A stretch of DNA of 64,000 nt from Hormiphora californensis (taxonomy: Eukaryota > Ctenophora > Tentaculata > Cydippida > Pleurobrachiidae): positions 5,184,008 to 5,248,007 of the forward strand of contig CM035362.1 in assembly GCA_020137815.1 (NCBI GenBank), in the 5' to 3' direction. The position numbers and the translations under genes were made by a program. The notes beneath the pieces were generated by a model that worked only from the letters and a program-made list of their open reading frames with translations, searched no databases and was not told the DNA's origin. Positions 7,356 through 16,976 of this stretch are shown piece after piece; position 1 is the stretch's first letter; the number at the start of each line of letters is the position of its first letter.

Positions 7356-8446
7356 TCAAACATATCAGACTTGTCTACCCATCTATTCTCTGATTCGGGA
7401 TAGTCTTTGAAACTAACAAAATATTGTTCATGACCACGATGTTTTCTTGTCTTTAAAACTTTATCGATTGCATAAATTTGATTATCTACATCAACTTTCT
7501 GGACCTCTGCCTCGTAGAAACTTCCCTGTAGTATCTCACCTGAAGAATCTTGTAATCGATATGTAACAGGATTTGTATCCCTCACCTCATCAACAGTGAA
7601 AACTTCATAACTCCAAGTTTGTTCATACCCTTTCTGGAAGATATCTTTCATCCTAGAAACACGTACGGTGTCTCCAACTTGGAGCTTTGGGCGAGGTCGT
7701 GGGGGTTCGTTGGGGTATAAATTTTCACGCACCTCGTTTTCATTACTCTTGTTCACTTGGTTAGGCTTCATTTTGATAGCACGATGATAACTGTTGTTGT
7801 AGTTTCGAATCAGGTTTTCCAAAATGTCAACCCACCGATGGGATCCTTGGCTGGTGAAGGCACGATATAATTTTGATTTTATTGTTCGATTACATCTTTC
7901 AATAATAGCACATTTGCGATCTGAATAAACTGTGTAGGTGTCAATATTAAGTCTGTTAAAAAGATCAATAAGTACTTTATTCTTAAACTCTCCACCACCA
8001 TCAGTCTCAAACTTTTGTGGTTTCAATCGAGTGAGTAATGATTCCAACTCGTCATATACACTCTTTGCAGATTTATTCTTTAATTTGAAGGCCCATAAAC
8101 GTTTGCTAAATGTGTCAATAACCATCAATATCCATTTGAATCCATTGTTTTGTTTGGAGTATGCACTCATATCAACTAAGTCGGCTTGAAAGTGGTAGTT
8201 TATCCCCCTGGAATAGATGCGTCTGTAGCGTCTTGGTTTGCGAACAGGTTTATGAAGTGTATACGGATCGCTTTTCAATAGAGCCTTTTGAACTACAGAT
8301 CTTTTCAGTCCTTTAATTTTTTCTTTTGTTGATCGATAAAAACTTTCTTTTCCTGCGAACGCCCCATGTGACACAGGATTTATGTATAACTTTTGGATCT
8401 TGTCTTTAGGTTTTTGTTTCCTTCGACTTTTCCTTTTTCTCATCAT
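7349..8446 (-). CDS. Retroviral-type (rve) integrase with C-terminal chromodomain
   Basis: This enzyme joins the element to host DNA. The rve core shows the DDE triad: first Asp in FQADLVDMS, second Asp in KFETDGGGEF, and Glu in AIIERCNRTIK. A short SH3-like stretch (VGDTVRVSR) and a chromodomain (YAIDKVLKTRKHRGHEQYFVSFKDYPESENRWV, seen in pieces) close the protein; the latter may steer insertion to certain chromatin. The reading frame is open up to 8584, but that start would be GTG. The first ATG, at 8446, has a TATAAAAG box 45 bases upstream, so I place the start there (365 residues). Identity is secure, the start likely. Confidence 0.92.
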   Translation of the reverse strand: MMRKRKSRRKQKPKDKIQKLYINPVSHGAFAGKESFYRSTKEKIKGLKRSVVQKALLKSDPYTLHKPVRKPRRYRRIYSRGINYHFQADLVDMSAYSKQNNGFKWILMVIDTFSKRLWAFKLKNKSAKSVYDELESLLTRLKPQKFETDGGGEFKNKVLIDLFNRLNIDTYTVYSDRKCAIIERCNRTIKSKLYRAFTSQGSHRWVDILENLIRNYNNSYHRAIKMKPNQVNKSNENEVRENLYPNEPPRPRPKLQVGDTVRVSRMKDIFQKGYEQTWSYEVFTVDEVRDTNPVTYRLQDSSGEILQGSFYEAEVQKVDVDNQIYAIDKVLKTRKHRGHEQYFVSFKDYPESENRWVDKSDMFDI

Positions 8447-8490
8447 GTCGATAAACGTATGAATTATACATCGTGGGTTATGTTTTCTTC

Positions 8491-8498
8491 CTTTTATA
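8491..8498 (-). promoter_or_regulatory. TATA box of the integrase gene
   Basis: TATAAAAG on the minus strand, 45 bases upstream of the ATG at 8446. It decides the start choice for the integrase. Confidence 0.6.
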
Positions 8499-8584
8499 AC
8501 AGGAGCAACAAAACGTGTTTGGAAGTTTAGGAAATGATACTTATTAATTATTCCATGAATCTGATTGGTTAATAGGTAAGACAC

Positions 8585-8592
8585 TATAAAAA
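8585..8592 (+). promoter_or_regulatory. TATA box of the right-edge gene
   Basis: TATAAAAA, 35-42 bases upstream of the ATG at 8627. Together with 8491-8498 it forms a divergent promoter pair. Confidence 0.6.
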
Positions 8593-8626
8593 CATTAAAA
8601 ACCTGACTCTACACGTCACTTCCGTA

Positions 8627-9025
8627 ATGTTGTACTTTGAAAATGTTTGGATAGCTGCACTGACTGATAGCATGGTTCGGAGAGTGTGTAATATTTCGGA
8701 GAAATTATGTCCTGCACATAAAGCTGGCCTGAAATCTCCAATTTTACACCATTGTCAACAAGACTCACTGCTGGATAAAATCGGAAAGCACTTCCATACT
8801 GCTCAAGGGGAACTCTTGAGAAATCTTGAGAAGGAATACGAGGTGATATCTTCAAAGTTACCCAAGTCAGATAGCCCCGAGGATGATAAAAAGTGTTACA
8901 TTAGTTGTGGAAGGAGTTTTCTGTTAACTGTTACACCAGAAGCCTTGTATTACGGGCGATATATGAGTGAAGACTCTGACAAGTTGATTTACACCAAAAC
9001 TTCAAAAAAGAGGAAGTTGAAATGA
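8627..9025 (+). CDS. Right-edge Polinton gene, unknown function (132 aa)
   Basis: This 132-residue protein is transcribed away from the integrase. Its N-terminal half has a C-x6-C-x2-H...H-x-C pattern (CNISEKLCPAH, ILHHCQQ) that might bind metal; the C-terminus is basic (KTSKKRKLK) and could be a nuclear signal. Many Polintons carry a small Cys-containing gene next to the integrase, and this may be its counterpart, but I cannot assign a family with confidence. ATG and TATA box spacing support the start. The frame is intact. Confidence 0.6.
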   Translation: MLYFENVWIAALTDSMVRRVCNISEKLCPAHKAGLKSPILHHCQQDSLLDKIGKHFHTAQGELLRNLEKEYEVISSKLPKSDSPEDDKKCYISCGRSFLLTVTPEALYYGRYMSEDSDKLIYTKTSKKRKLK

Positions 9026-9030
9026 TCAAT

Positions 9031-9620
9031 TATTATAAATATCTTCATTTTTCTAATACCTTGCAATGAATCGTGTTTTTCCCTTCTTCTTTTTTGAATA
9101 CAAAAGTTCATTATAAGGTCATTATAAAGATCATTATAAAATCTCTTTTTCTCTCACTTTCTTTCTCACGTCCTCTTAACTAGTACCACATAAGATAGAG
9201 AGAGAGAGAGAGGGAGAGAGAGAAGGAAAAAAAATCTCTCTCTCTTTTTCTCTCTGTCTCGCTCTCATTCCACGTTCAGCACTCTTTTACAATCACACAA
9301 CCATGAGTCACGTGACTCATCATAAATAGTTAGGATCGTTCCTGGAGTTGGTTGTTCATTATAAGTTCTGTGTTATAAAGATCATTATAAAGTCTCTCTC
9401 TCTCTCTCTCTATCCCTCTTTCTCACGTCCTCTCTCTCTCTCTTACTCGTTCTCATTCTACGTTAGACAGACATCATACGAGATTCCGTGTGGGAGCGGT
9501 TCGTTTAGTGGATTGAGAGGGGGAGAGAGAGATAGAGAGATAGAGTAAAAGTGTATTGTCATTAGGGAGAATCGTTCCTGGAGTTGACTGATTCCATGAG
9601 TCACGTGTTCAACACTTTAG
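9031..9620. repeat. Imperfect tandem duplication with GA/CT microsatellites
   Basis: Two related halves (about 9100-9350 and 9350-9610) share CATTATAAAGATCATTATAAA, GA/CT runs, ATGAGTCACGTG and TCGTTCCTGGAGTTG in the same order. Position beside the last Polinton gene makes subterminal repeats of the element's terminal inverted repeat a reasonable guess. No gene seen here. Confidence 0.6.
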
Positions 9621-9624
9621 GTAT

Positions 9625-9632
9625 TATATAAC
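9625..9632 (+). promoter_or_regulatory. TATA box (TATATAAC)
   Basis: Lies 73-80 bases upstream of the ATG at 9705 of the three-exon gene. Confidence 0.45.
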
Positions 9633-9704
9633 CAACCATCTAGCTGACCTCAACTAAACTTCTCTTACCCATCCTAACCTCTGTGCCGAACATTACTGCC
9701 GAAC

Positions 9705-10580
9705 ATGCCTGTTGTGTCTCTGATTGTTTACCTCATCGAAGAGCATCAGAGGACGAAAAGCTACCGGTAAGTCATGTCTTGAATGTTCTCATCAGCTTTT
9801 TTCATAGTGAGATTTACAGCTTTCGACTTGCTTTTTTTTTTCTTTTTTTTTTTTCCGCGCTCGGTTGAATACCGTAGGTATTCACCTGGATGTCTTTTGC
9901 AAAAAGGCATAGCTGTTAAGAATTCGAAAATTATACACAGTGTTGCTTGTAGTGGAAATACGATTTCTGTCAGAAACATGTTGTTCCCTATTTCGGTGTT
10001 GATGATCGTCAGACCCTAGTGTTGAATCGATACTGTATTCTCACTACAAGCACCCCTGATACTAGAGAGATGTCACAGCCACAAAACTAACTGTTTTTTT
10101 TTATCCCTTTCAGAAAGATTTTTACGGATCAAGGAATCTACATATGTTTTGACAAGTCTATCAAGATAGAGACTAACAAGAAGGTAGTTTGTGTGGTAAA
10201 GAAAGCGAAGCCCCCCCAGAGATCCAATATCATTTTGGTAAGAATCAACTCACCCTAGAACAGCTTTCTACTTCTTCTAATTGTTGAGTTCACCATACAC
10301 CTCATTTTGACTGTTTTTGAGTCCTACCCCTTATGAGTTTGGATATGGTCATCGTCACACCCCCTATCCGTGACTTGCCAGAACCCGAATTTGACAACTA
10401 TTTTTTTCCCCTCAGTGCGTTATTCTGTCCAAAGATGTTACTGGGGAAAGTAGTGACGACGACGATGAAGGTAGTGACGAAGGTGCGCTTTCAAACGAGA
10501 CACTTGATCCAGATGCAGACTGCGATTCAACGAAGCGAGATGACAGTGCCGGCAAACGCCGAAAGATCTTGATTGAGTGA
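9705..10580 (+). CDS. Small three-exon gene, or 5' exons of the hAT-like gene
   Basis: Exons 9705-9766, 10114-10237 and 10416-10580 have clean GT-AG borders and join into 351 nt, encoding 116 residues. The protein has a short hydrophobic N-terminus, a basic middle, an acidic run (ESSDDDDEGSDEG) and a basic end (GKRRKILIE), a pattern common in nuclear proteins; no family is recognised. Exon 2 ends in phase 0, and the first visible exon of the hAT-like gene (12431) also begins in phase 0. So exons 1-2 could instead be the N-terminus of that gene, with the acidic exon 3 as an alternative last exon. RNA evidence would decide. It could also belong to the Polinton, given its position and TATATAAC box. 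Confidence 0.55.
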
Positions 10581-11219
10581 GACTGTGGGTGTTAATTGTT
10601 AACTGTGGGTGTGTTCAGGCATGTAGGGGAAGTTTTGAAAGTGGTGGGGCCAAATTTTTTTTTGGTCACGTGATATGACATACACTGACTTTTCTATTGA
10701 AAATTCGATTAGATCGGGCGAAGCGATAGCGGAGTCCGAGAAAATTTTTCGGTTTTTAGGGCAAAAAGTCATAGTTTTTGTCTAATCATGAAAAGAACTG
10801 GGGCCATTTCCTGAAAAGTGCTGGGGTCATGGCGTACCCTGCCTCCCCTTCCCCTACATGCGTGGGTGTGTTTCACAAACAACAAAAAAAAAAAATAAAT
10901 AAAATAAAAAAAATAAAAATAAACTCTTGCATGAGTCTGTTTAGAGATATTTGTGGGATATGTGAGGTCACCTATTATAGGGGACCAGGCGATTAGGACC
11001 AGGGGATGTGCAGCGTCACTCAATGATACAAATTATATAGCTGTAGTGTTTAGTACCCGTTTACTGATGATAACGATCGTGTTATTACCTGTAGGATGAC
11101 AGTGACAACATTGGCTGTCACTAGTAGTGTTCTGTACAGTATTCTCTCTCCCAGTAATTTACACCGTGGTGAACCTTGTTGTTTAACTGTCTATGTACAT
11201 GTGCACTGGTATCCATCAC
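10581..11219. other. Spacer without recognisable gene
   Basis: AT-rich runs (10880-10921) and no open frame with coding character on either strand. If exon 2 of the upstream gene joins 12431, this is intron. Confidence 0.5.
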
Positions 11220-11910
11220 TCATTTCATAGGGTGGGGAGGTGGTTGGAGGCCCGGTGGGGGTCCTGATGGTAGCTGGATGTCTGCCAGCGATACAGCTGG
11301 GGGTGGAAAGTTGCCTGGGTGGAAGTTATGTGGTTGGTGCTGGAAATGAACATTTTCAGTCCGTCCGGAAAGATATGGATTTTGGTACGATCCAATGTTT
11401 GGTGTGGAACGGACACTATCTGGTGTGGAAACCCGTGAGGAGTCACGGGGAATGTGCTCTTTGCTGAACACATTGATCTCTGATTCCGATGTAGCTGTCC
11501 GTGGTGGTGTTTGATGGGGAGACTGACTTCGGGGTACAAACTGTGCTACATCGACATTTAACAGACTAGAAGTGATTCTTTCCTCTCCGTACCGACTAGA
11601 AGTGATTCTTTCCTCTTCGTACCCCTCATCACTCTTAGATCTCTTGTAGGATGGTGATGAGATGGATAAGGTTTGGGAAACGTTGGCTGGGGAGACACCA
11701 TCATTGCTGGCCGTGGAGAGAGAGAGAGAGAGATACACCATCATTTTCCCCAACGGGTATTTTATCATATGACCTGTTTTGATCCTCTTTTTGGGAAGAT
11801 TTAGTTTCTTTCCATGATTTCTGCGAGTTTTTGGTTATATTTTTGCTCGCCGCTGACAAGGCTTTCCGGTGAAGCTGTTCGATATTCAGAGTCTTTCTTT
11901 CGGCCATCAT
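11220..11910 (-). CDS. Ser/Pro-rich protein fragment, frame disturbed at a GA repeat
   Basis: Two minus-strand frames look coding. The upstream one (11910 to about 11701) starts MMAERKTLNIEQLHRKAL just after an acceptor-like CCTATCCTCTTAG and is Lys/Ser-rich. The downstream one (about 11768-11220) is Ser/Thr/Pro-rich, has a duplicated EERITSS segment, and ends GPPPGLQPPPHPMK before a stop. They change frame at a GA repeat (11716-11732) flanked by a short duplication (NDGVS occurs in both frames). Either the microsatellite shifted the frame or a small intron lies there. The protein looks intrinsically disordered. I do not recognise it. Confidence 0.45.
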
Positions 11911-11999
11911 GGATGTTTCGGTTGCTAAGAGGATAGGAGAAGAGAAGGATTAGGTGATTTGAATTGAGCATGTTTGATTATTTCATAGTATGTTGAATA

Positions 12000-12006
12000 T
12001 CTATCC

Positions 12007-12037
<31 letters not shown>

Positions 12038-12050
12038 ACTCTCACACTCT
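12000..12050. repeat. (CT)n microsatellite
   Basis: CTCTCT run in the spacer upstream of the palindrome cluster. Confidence 0.85.
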
Positions 12051-12125
12051 CGAACTTGATACACAGATCAATTACTACACCTGGTGCACAGCTGACAGCC
12101 AACCGAGGAAAATCATGTGGTGACA

Positions 12126-12310
12126 TCATACATGACCATATTTGGTCAGTCGATGACTAAAGTCACGTGACCGTGTGACCATGTCACATGATAAACACGT
12201 GATCATGTCACATGATATGATAAAAGCACGTGATAAGTCACGTGATGTGACGTCATATGACCATATTTGGGTATGTGATGACGTCATATGCCCAAATATG
12301 GTGTGCCACA
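12126..12310. promoter_or_regulatory. Cluster of CArG-, E-box- and CRE-like palindromes
   Basis: Within 185 bp there are three CC(A/T)6GG sequences (CCATATTTGG, CCATATTTGG, CCAAATATGG), several CACGTG E-boxes and two TGACGTCA sites, arranged in inverted repeats around ATGACGTCATATG. No known transposon end is apparent. It could be a regulatory cluster or a decayed palindromic repeat; binding is not shown. Confidence 0.4.
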
Positions 12311-12430
12311 CTTTTAGGTGGTACAGCGGGGCTATTTTACCTACTACTATCATGTTCATTTAGAAATATTCGTTTGCCTCAATATATCGTTTGTTTTTGT
12401 TGTTTTTGTACATGACAATCTATTTCACAG

Positions 12431-15400
12431 ATTACTCCTGCTGATGGCAAGTTGAGGTGCACCCTCAGTTCCTGTAAACACAAAATTGGTATTAAGGTGC
12501 CACCGCCACCATACACGACCAATGGCAATATTACAAAACCATTCGCTAACATGAGAAAGGCGATCAGAAATCACTTTAGCAGTGACGACCACATCAGGAA
12601 CTGTCAGGCTGCGGTTGCCGTGCCTGCAATCATGTCCAGGTCGAAGCTGGAGATCCTTAAAAAACTGCTGCTGATTGTGTACACCAACATTAAACACCGG
12701 GTTTCATTCGAGTAAGTTCTTATTACCGTCTCTCAAATTGAAAAAAAAATTCTAACACACATAAACATAGTTAGTTATTATTGTTATTATTAGCTCTTCC
12801 TGCTTAAAACTACCCTCCAATCCTATCAGGCTAGGTATTCCACATGTGATGATAATCGATGTACGGAAACTACGTTACCACAATGTGGATGATGGGAATC
12901 GATGTAGGGGATCAAGACCTTTCTAAGGAATTTCCCAGAAAGGCACTTCCTATATTCCACGACCAAATCTCCACTGCCGCCAAGAAGAAGCTCATCACCA
13001 TTTGCGGAAGTTTTATTGTACCCTTGGCGGTGATAATCGATGGGGTTACCTCCCACCAGATGTGAGTTGATCAAGCACCATCTTTTGGGCCTAAAAACAA
13101 GAATAACGGTTCTCTGATGATTGAAATATTCTTTCTTATTTAGCAGGCAGCGTGTTGTGGTGGCAGTGCGATATCTTGATCTGGAAGGAGATGGACCCCT
13201 AGTCCGCATTTTGTATGCTGGCCATCCTGTCAACACCAGCCACACAGATGATGCAGCGGTAGTGGTACCATGCCTCCAGAGGATGATACCCGATACAACA
13301 TCCCTGTCCAGGTCTTTGAAATTCTTTATCACTGATGGCCACTTGATAAGTACACGGGTAAGTTTCAATCGTTTTAGACTCAAGATTACAAGCCTATATA
13401 TGGAATACTGTATCGTAAGCTTCTAAGCTTTGCTCCTTCATCAAACAGTTTTGCGTTCAGTTTAAGGACGAGATGTGTAGGAAATTGGGTGTATCGGTGA
13501 ATGGCAGGTGCTTCGGTTGGGACTACGGCCATGCAAACCAATCCACCACCAAGGAGGCAATGAACTCGGCGGAGGGGTTGACATTTAAAAGGGTTGTGGA
13601 GGAGTCTTTGGAGATCACATCATTCCTGAGGTAAAGTGCAGTTGTACCCAAAATAGATATTCGTAACTGTAGATCTACTTCAAAACTGATAATACTTTAT
13701 CAAGCAATTACTTTCTCAGGAAAAATGATGTACATGAGGAAGTCAAAAAAGAAATGAAATTTGTTCATACCGACAGAACCATTGTCCACGATTTTTATAA
13801 GAATTGGAGCACGAATGTCAAGCGTAAGTGTGGGTTAACATATATAATAATGGGTGCTAAGGTCGAAATACTTTGCCCTACTATACGTACAGTTTGTATT
13901 TAATTACAATTCATTTTCAGTGTTGCAGAACCGTGTTTCGGCAGGCACAGACGTGGCCAAGGCCAGGGCATACCTCGCTCTTATGGCATCGGATGAGTGG
14001 AAGTCGAAGCTGCTGTTCATGAAGGTTATTGTTTGTAAATTTTATAACTCTATGAGACGTGATAATTAGCACTAGCTGAGTCGCTGTTCAGACTTCAATT
14101 ACAGTTCTCTGTATAATTTCTCCCGATCAGGATTTCTTGTCCATGCTCAAGAGATACTCGGTAGCATGGCAGGACAACACAGCGCTCATTGGCCGGGCGG
14201 AGGAAACGAGGAACCAGTTACTTTTTGTTCTGGATAACATCCAGCTGGCTACTCCGTCCGAGGGGACCATGGCGCTCTTCCCCACCTTCCTGGAGAACAG
14301 GTAAACAACCAATCAGAACTCGTTATTTAGGTCACGTGACTGGTTATCAGCCAATCAGGGACCATGGTGCTGTTCCCCATGGAACAGGACAGGTCCTTGT
14401 TAACACAGCAGCAATGTGAGTTACATTTGGTAGTAGTTATAGTTCATATATATATTATATGGGGAGAGCACTAGTACTGTACCTTTTTCTTGATGCTGAT
14501 GCTATATTTGATATATTTGATACATATTTATTTGGGATCGATGGGATAGCCAGTACGGAGTGCCGTAATTTATAATGTGAAGCACCCAATAATTTATTAT
14601 TTTCAGCTCTACCTGGTCTCCTCCACAAGTTCCGGCAAGACAGGCCCAAGAGAGGATGGATAATGTTGTGAACCAGGCCCAGCAGTTCATCACTAGATTT
14701 AAGACTTGCGTGGAACACACCTGGTTCACACATAGTCTGTGGGGGAAGGATAATCATTTTAGTTCTAGGTACTTGATATATATATAATCATATGGTGAGA
14801 TTCCTATCATAATTCCTAGAATCGATCTTTTGTAAATTGCTATCTCTCTGTTTCTCTGTTTTCCCTCTCTCACATGATATCATTCAGATCCATTGAAGAA
14901 TTAGGGAAATTCCACATGGAGCTCGAGAACGACATTGGGACCCCGATTGTGGACGTTGCTGCCGGACCACTTTCCAGATGCAGCACCTGTAACCGGGTAG
15001 TAGAAGGCCAGTTAAAGAGGGAGAAACATGCCAAATCTCATCAGCCTTCCTCCACCATGGCGCCGGTACCCAGTGTTGCGGCTACATGGACGAGGCCTAC
15101 AACACCGCCCGATTTGAGTCAGCTGAAACTTCTGTCGACCTACCCACTCCAGGTTAGTTAAATGAAACTAAGGCTTTCCTGATCACGCACAATTTAAATT
15201 TCAAACATTTCAAAATCTAACTTATCAGGTCAACCAACTGAACATGAATGTTCTAAGAACGACGCTGAAGAGGGTTGCATCAGCTAAGGGAACAACCGAC
15301 CTCGGCACTGCCATTAAGGCATTCCTTCAAGACCAAACAGCTGTTGCTACGGTCCATCCTGGCTGCCTGGAAGTCCTGCTGGTGTCCTGTTCCATTGGGG

Positions 15401-15856
15401 GGTCTGAGTCAATAGCTGAGACAATAGGTGGTGACCTGGAATGGTACCATCAGAACCGATACTTCAACTTTGGAGATGGTGTTAAAGACGAGATGTACGT
15501 ATCTTAACTAATAACAGTATATTTTGTGCGGTCAGAGAAATTGGATTTACTTTTTTCAGGAAGTACATATCTTTCTTTGACAGAAAATATTCCATACATT
15601 GAACATGTTCAATTGTTTCAGGTTACAGAAAGAGATATTCATCAGACGAAACGGGCCACCTATCGTCCATTCCCAAGATCTAATAGACAAGGTGGCCAGA
15701 AAGATGCTGAGCGATGGAACCACTAGAGTCGCCACTACAGCCTACCTGATCCCGAACACAAATGGTACACCACACTCGGTCTATCAAAACACTTTGAGAA
15801 AGGGGAAAGTAGTTGAAAAGAAACTGAAGGAGCCTGCCAGTGCATTTAAATTTTAA
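12431..15856 (+). CDS. hAT-transposase-like multi-exon gene, apparently intact (5' end uncertain)
   Basis: Eleven exons join in one open frame: 12431-12711, 12939-13061, 13147-13357, 13449-13630, 13720-13823, 13921-14024, 14131-14300, 14607-14768, 14888-15152, 15229-15494 and 15622-15856. The first carries a BED/TTF-like zinc finger pattern (CTLSSC...NHFSSDDHIRNC). The middle has a transposase-like strand with Asp (VIIDGVTSHQM) followed by VRYLDLEGDGP. A CSTC-x11-H-x4-H finger lies in exon nine, and the C-terminal part (SCSIGGSESIAETIGG) resembles the hAT dimerisation region. Ten introns and no stop suggest a host-adapted (domesticated) transposase, not a mobile copy. The first visible exon begins in phase 0, so an upstream exon must exist, perhaps 9705-10237. 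Family assignment is moderate. Confidence 0.6.
14301..14367. mobile_element. MITE-109 fragment supplying a splice donor
   Basis: Internal part of the MITE-109 family (described at 22533-22641), in reverse orientation and lacking both ends. Its first bases, GTAAACAACC, are the 5' splice site of exon 14131-14300. Confidence 0.75.
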
Positions 15857-15864
15857 TTTTTTAT

Positions 15865-15965
15865 GTGTGCGTCTGTGTGTGAGAGAGTGCGTGTCTGTGT
15901 GTGAGAGAGTGCGTGTCTGTGTGTGAGAGAGTGTTCGTCTTCGTGCGAGAGAGTGCGTGTACATG
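15865..15965. repeat. GTGTGTGAGAGAGTGCGTGTCT minisatellite
   Basis: About four imperfect units just after the stop of the hAT-like gene. Confidence 0.85.
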
Positions 15966-16011
15966 CCTGCGTATTTACCAGGTAGCTCGGTTTTTATTAA
16001 ATTTTATCTGT

Positions 16012-16692
16012 TTATGAAACCCGATAGTTGATTTATCAGTCGTTTGAACATTTTACGCGCACACGTTAACTGCGAGATGGGGGATTTAACACCCTGCTCG
16101 CTCTTTATCAGACCAGTGCCCATTTTCACGCGTTTCTCTTCATTTCCATAACATGCGTGTAATTTCCAAGTAATGAAAATGTGTGTAAACACACAGTTCT
16201 GTCAATAACAGAGGGGGAACACATCTGCAAACACTTTTCAATGTATCTCTCTCATCAAGAGCAACAATAGTCGCATTCCATTCGTTTCTCTCTCTCATTC
16301 TCTCTTTTACTGTTCAATATCTCTCACTGTGTGTTTTGCCCCTAATCTTTTCTCTCTCTTTCTCAAACATGTTAGGAACAGTAGACACTAAGTCTACACA
16401 CATTTGAGAGTGTCTGTTGACTATTTGCCAGTAGTCCTTGTGTGTTACCCCTTGTGTTGTGTCTCTTATTTGTGTAATTACTATCGGGTTTCATAAACTA
16501 TGAACGTTTGTTAGCCTATCGCGTTATAGGTTTAAATCACCCCCCCTCACCCTCGGCTGGCGCCTCGGGATCGGCGTCGGGATTTAAACCAGTTTAATCG
16601 CCCTGCCGGGCGATTAAACTCCAGTTGCTGTCCCCAGCTCGCGCTGGGAACAGCCAACTTGATAACGCGCCAGTCTACAAACGTTCATAGTT
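16012..16692. mobile_element. Composite DNA transposon, copy A
   Basis: Part one (16012-16496) has inverted ends TTATGAAACCCGATAG and CTATCGGGTTTCATAA. Part two (16497-16692) abuts it and has inverted ends AACTATGAACGTTTGT. The same two parts adjoin in the copy at 57178-59824, so they probably move as one unit. No transposase frame is seen, so it is non-autonomous. Confidence 0.8.
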
Positions 16693-16720
16693 CATGTAAT
16701 TTATTTTATAACCCTGGGAC

Positions 16721-16726
16721 AATAAA
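16721..16726 (+). promoter_or_regulatory. Possible polyadenylation signal AATAAA
   Basis: First AATAAA after the hAT-like gene. If used, the composite transposon lies in its 3' UTR. Confidence 0.3.
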
Positions 16727-16976
16727 AGAATCAGTGATGATGATAAAAATCCTTCAAAATATATGACCTCCATAGATTGTTTGTTTATCTTAGTTCTGAC
16801 TACCTTATTACTCCAATGAAGCGAATCTCAAATCAACTATCGAGCATCAATGGAAACCCCCTATCCTGGCCTCTCTTTCTTCCAAATTCCCCCTTCCAGA
16901 TTTGACTAAACATTACTCTTTTAACTTGTTTACCGATTCGTAAAATCTAAACTTTCTCTATTCTATGCAGGATATA

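Larger units (their letters stand above)
1..9030. mobile_element. Polinton/Maverick (adintovirus-like) element, left end outside the window
   Basis: This block carries the diagnostic Polinton gene set: protein-primed family B DNA polymerase, adenovirus-type cysteine protease, double-jelly-roll major capsid protein, penton-like minor capsid, FtsK/HerA-type packaging ATPase and retroviral-type integrase with a chromodomain. Gene order is polB and accessory genes rightward, the virion block leftward, then one rightward gene beside the integrase. The left end is cut by the window border inside polB. The right end is not defined, because its terminal inverted repeat cannot be recognised without the left copy; it probably lies in the GA/CT-rich duplicated region at 9030-9620. 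Most genes are intact, so the copy looks recent, but the membrane-protein gene is broken by a hairpin insertion. Element identity is certain; the right border is approximate. Confidence 0.93.

Noticed and set aside
8447-8584. N-terminal extension of the integrase frame
   Set aside because: It would need a GTG start, and the TATA box at 8491-8498 lies inside it; the ATG at 8446 is preferred.
12830-12938. Frameshift in the hAT-like gene, suspected when using the acceptor at 12829
   Set aside because: Using the acceptor CCCAG ending at 12938 keeps the frame, so no lesion is needed.
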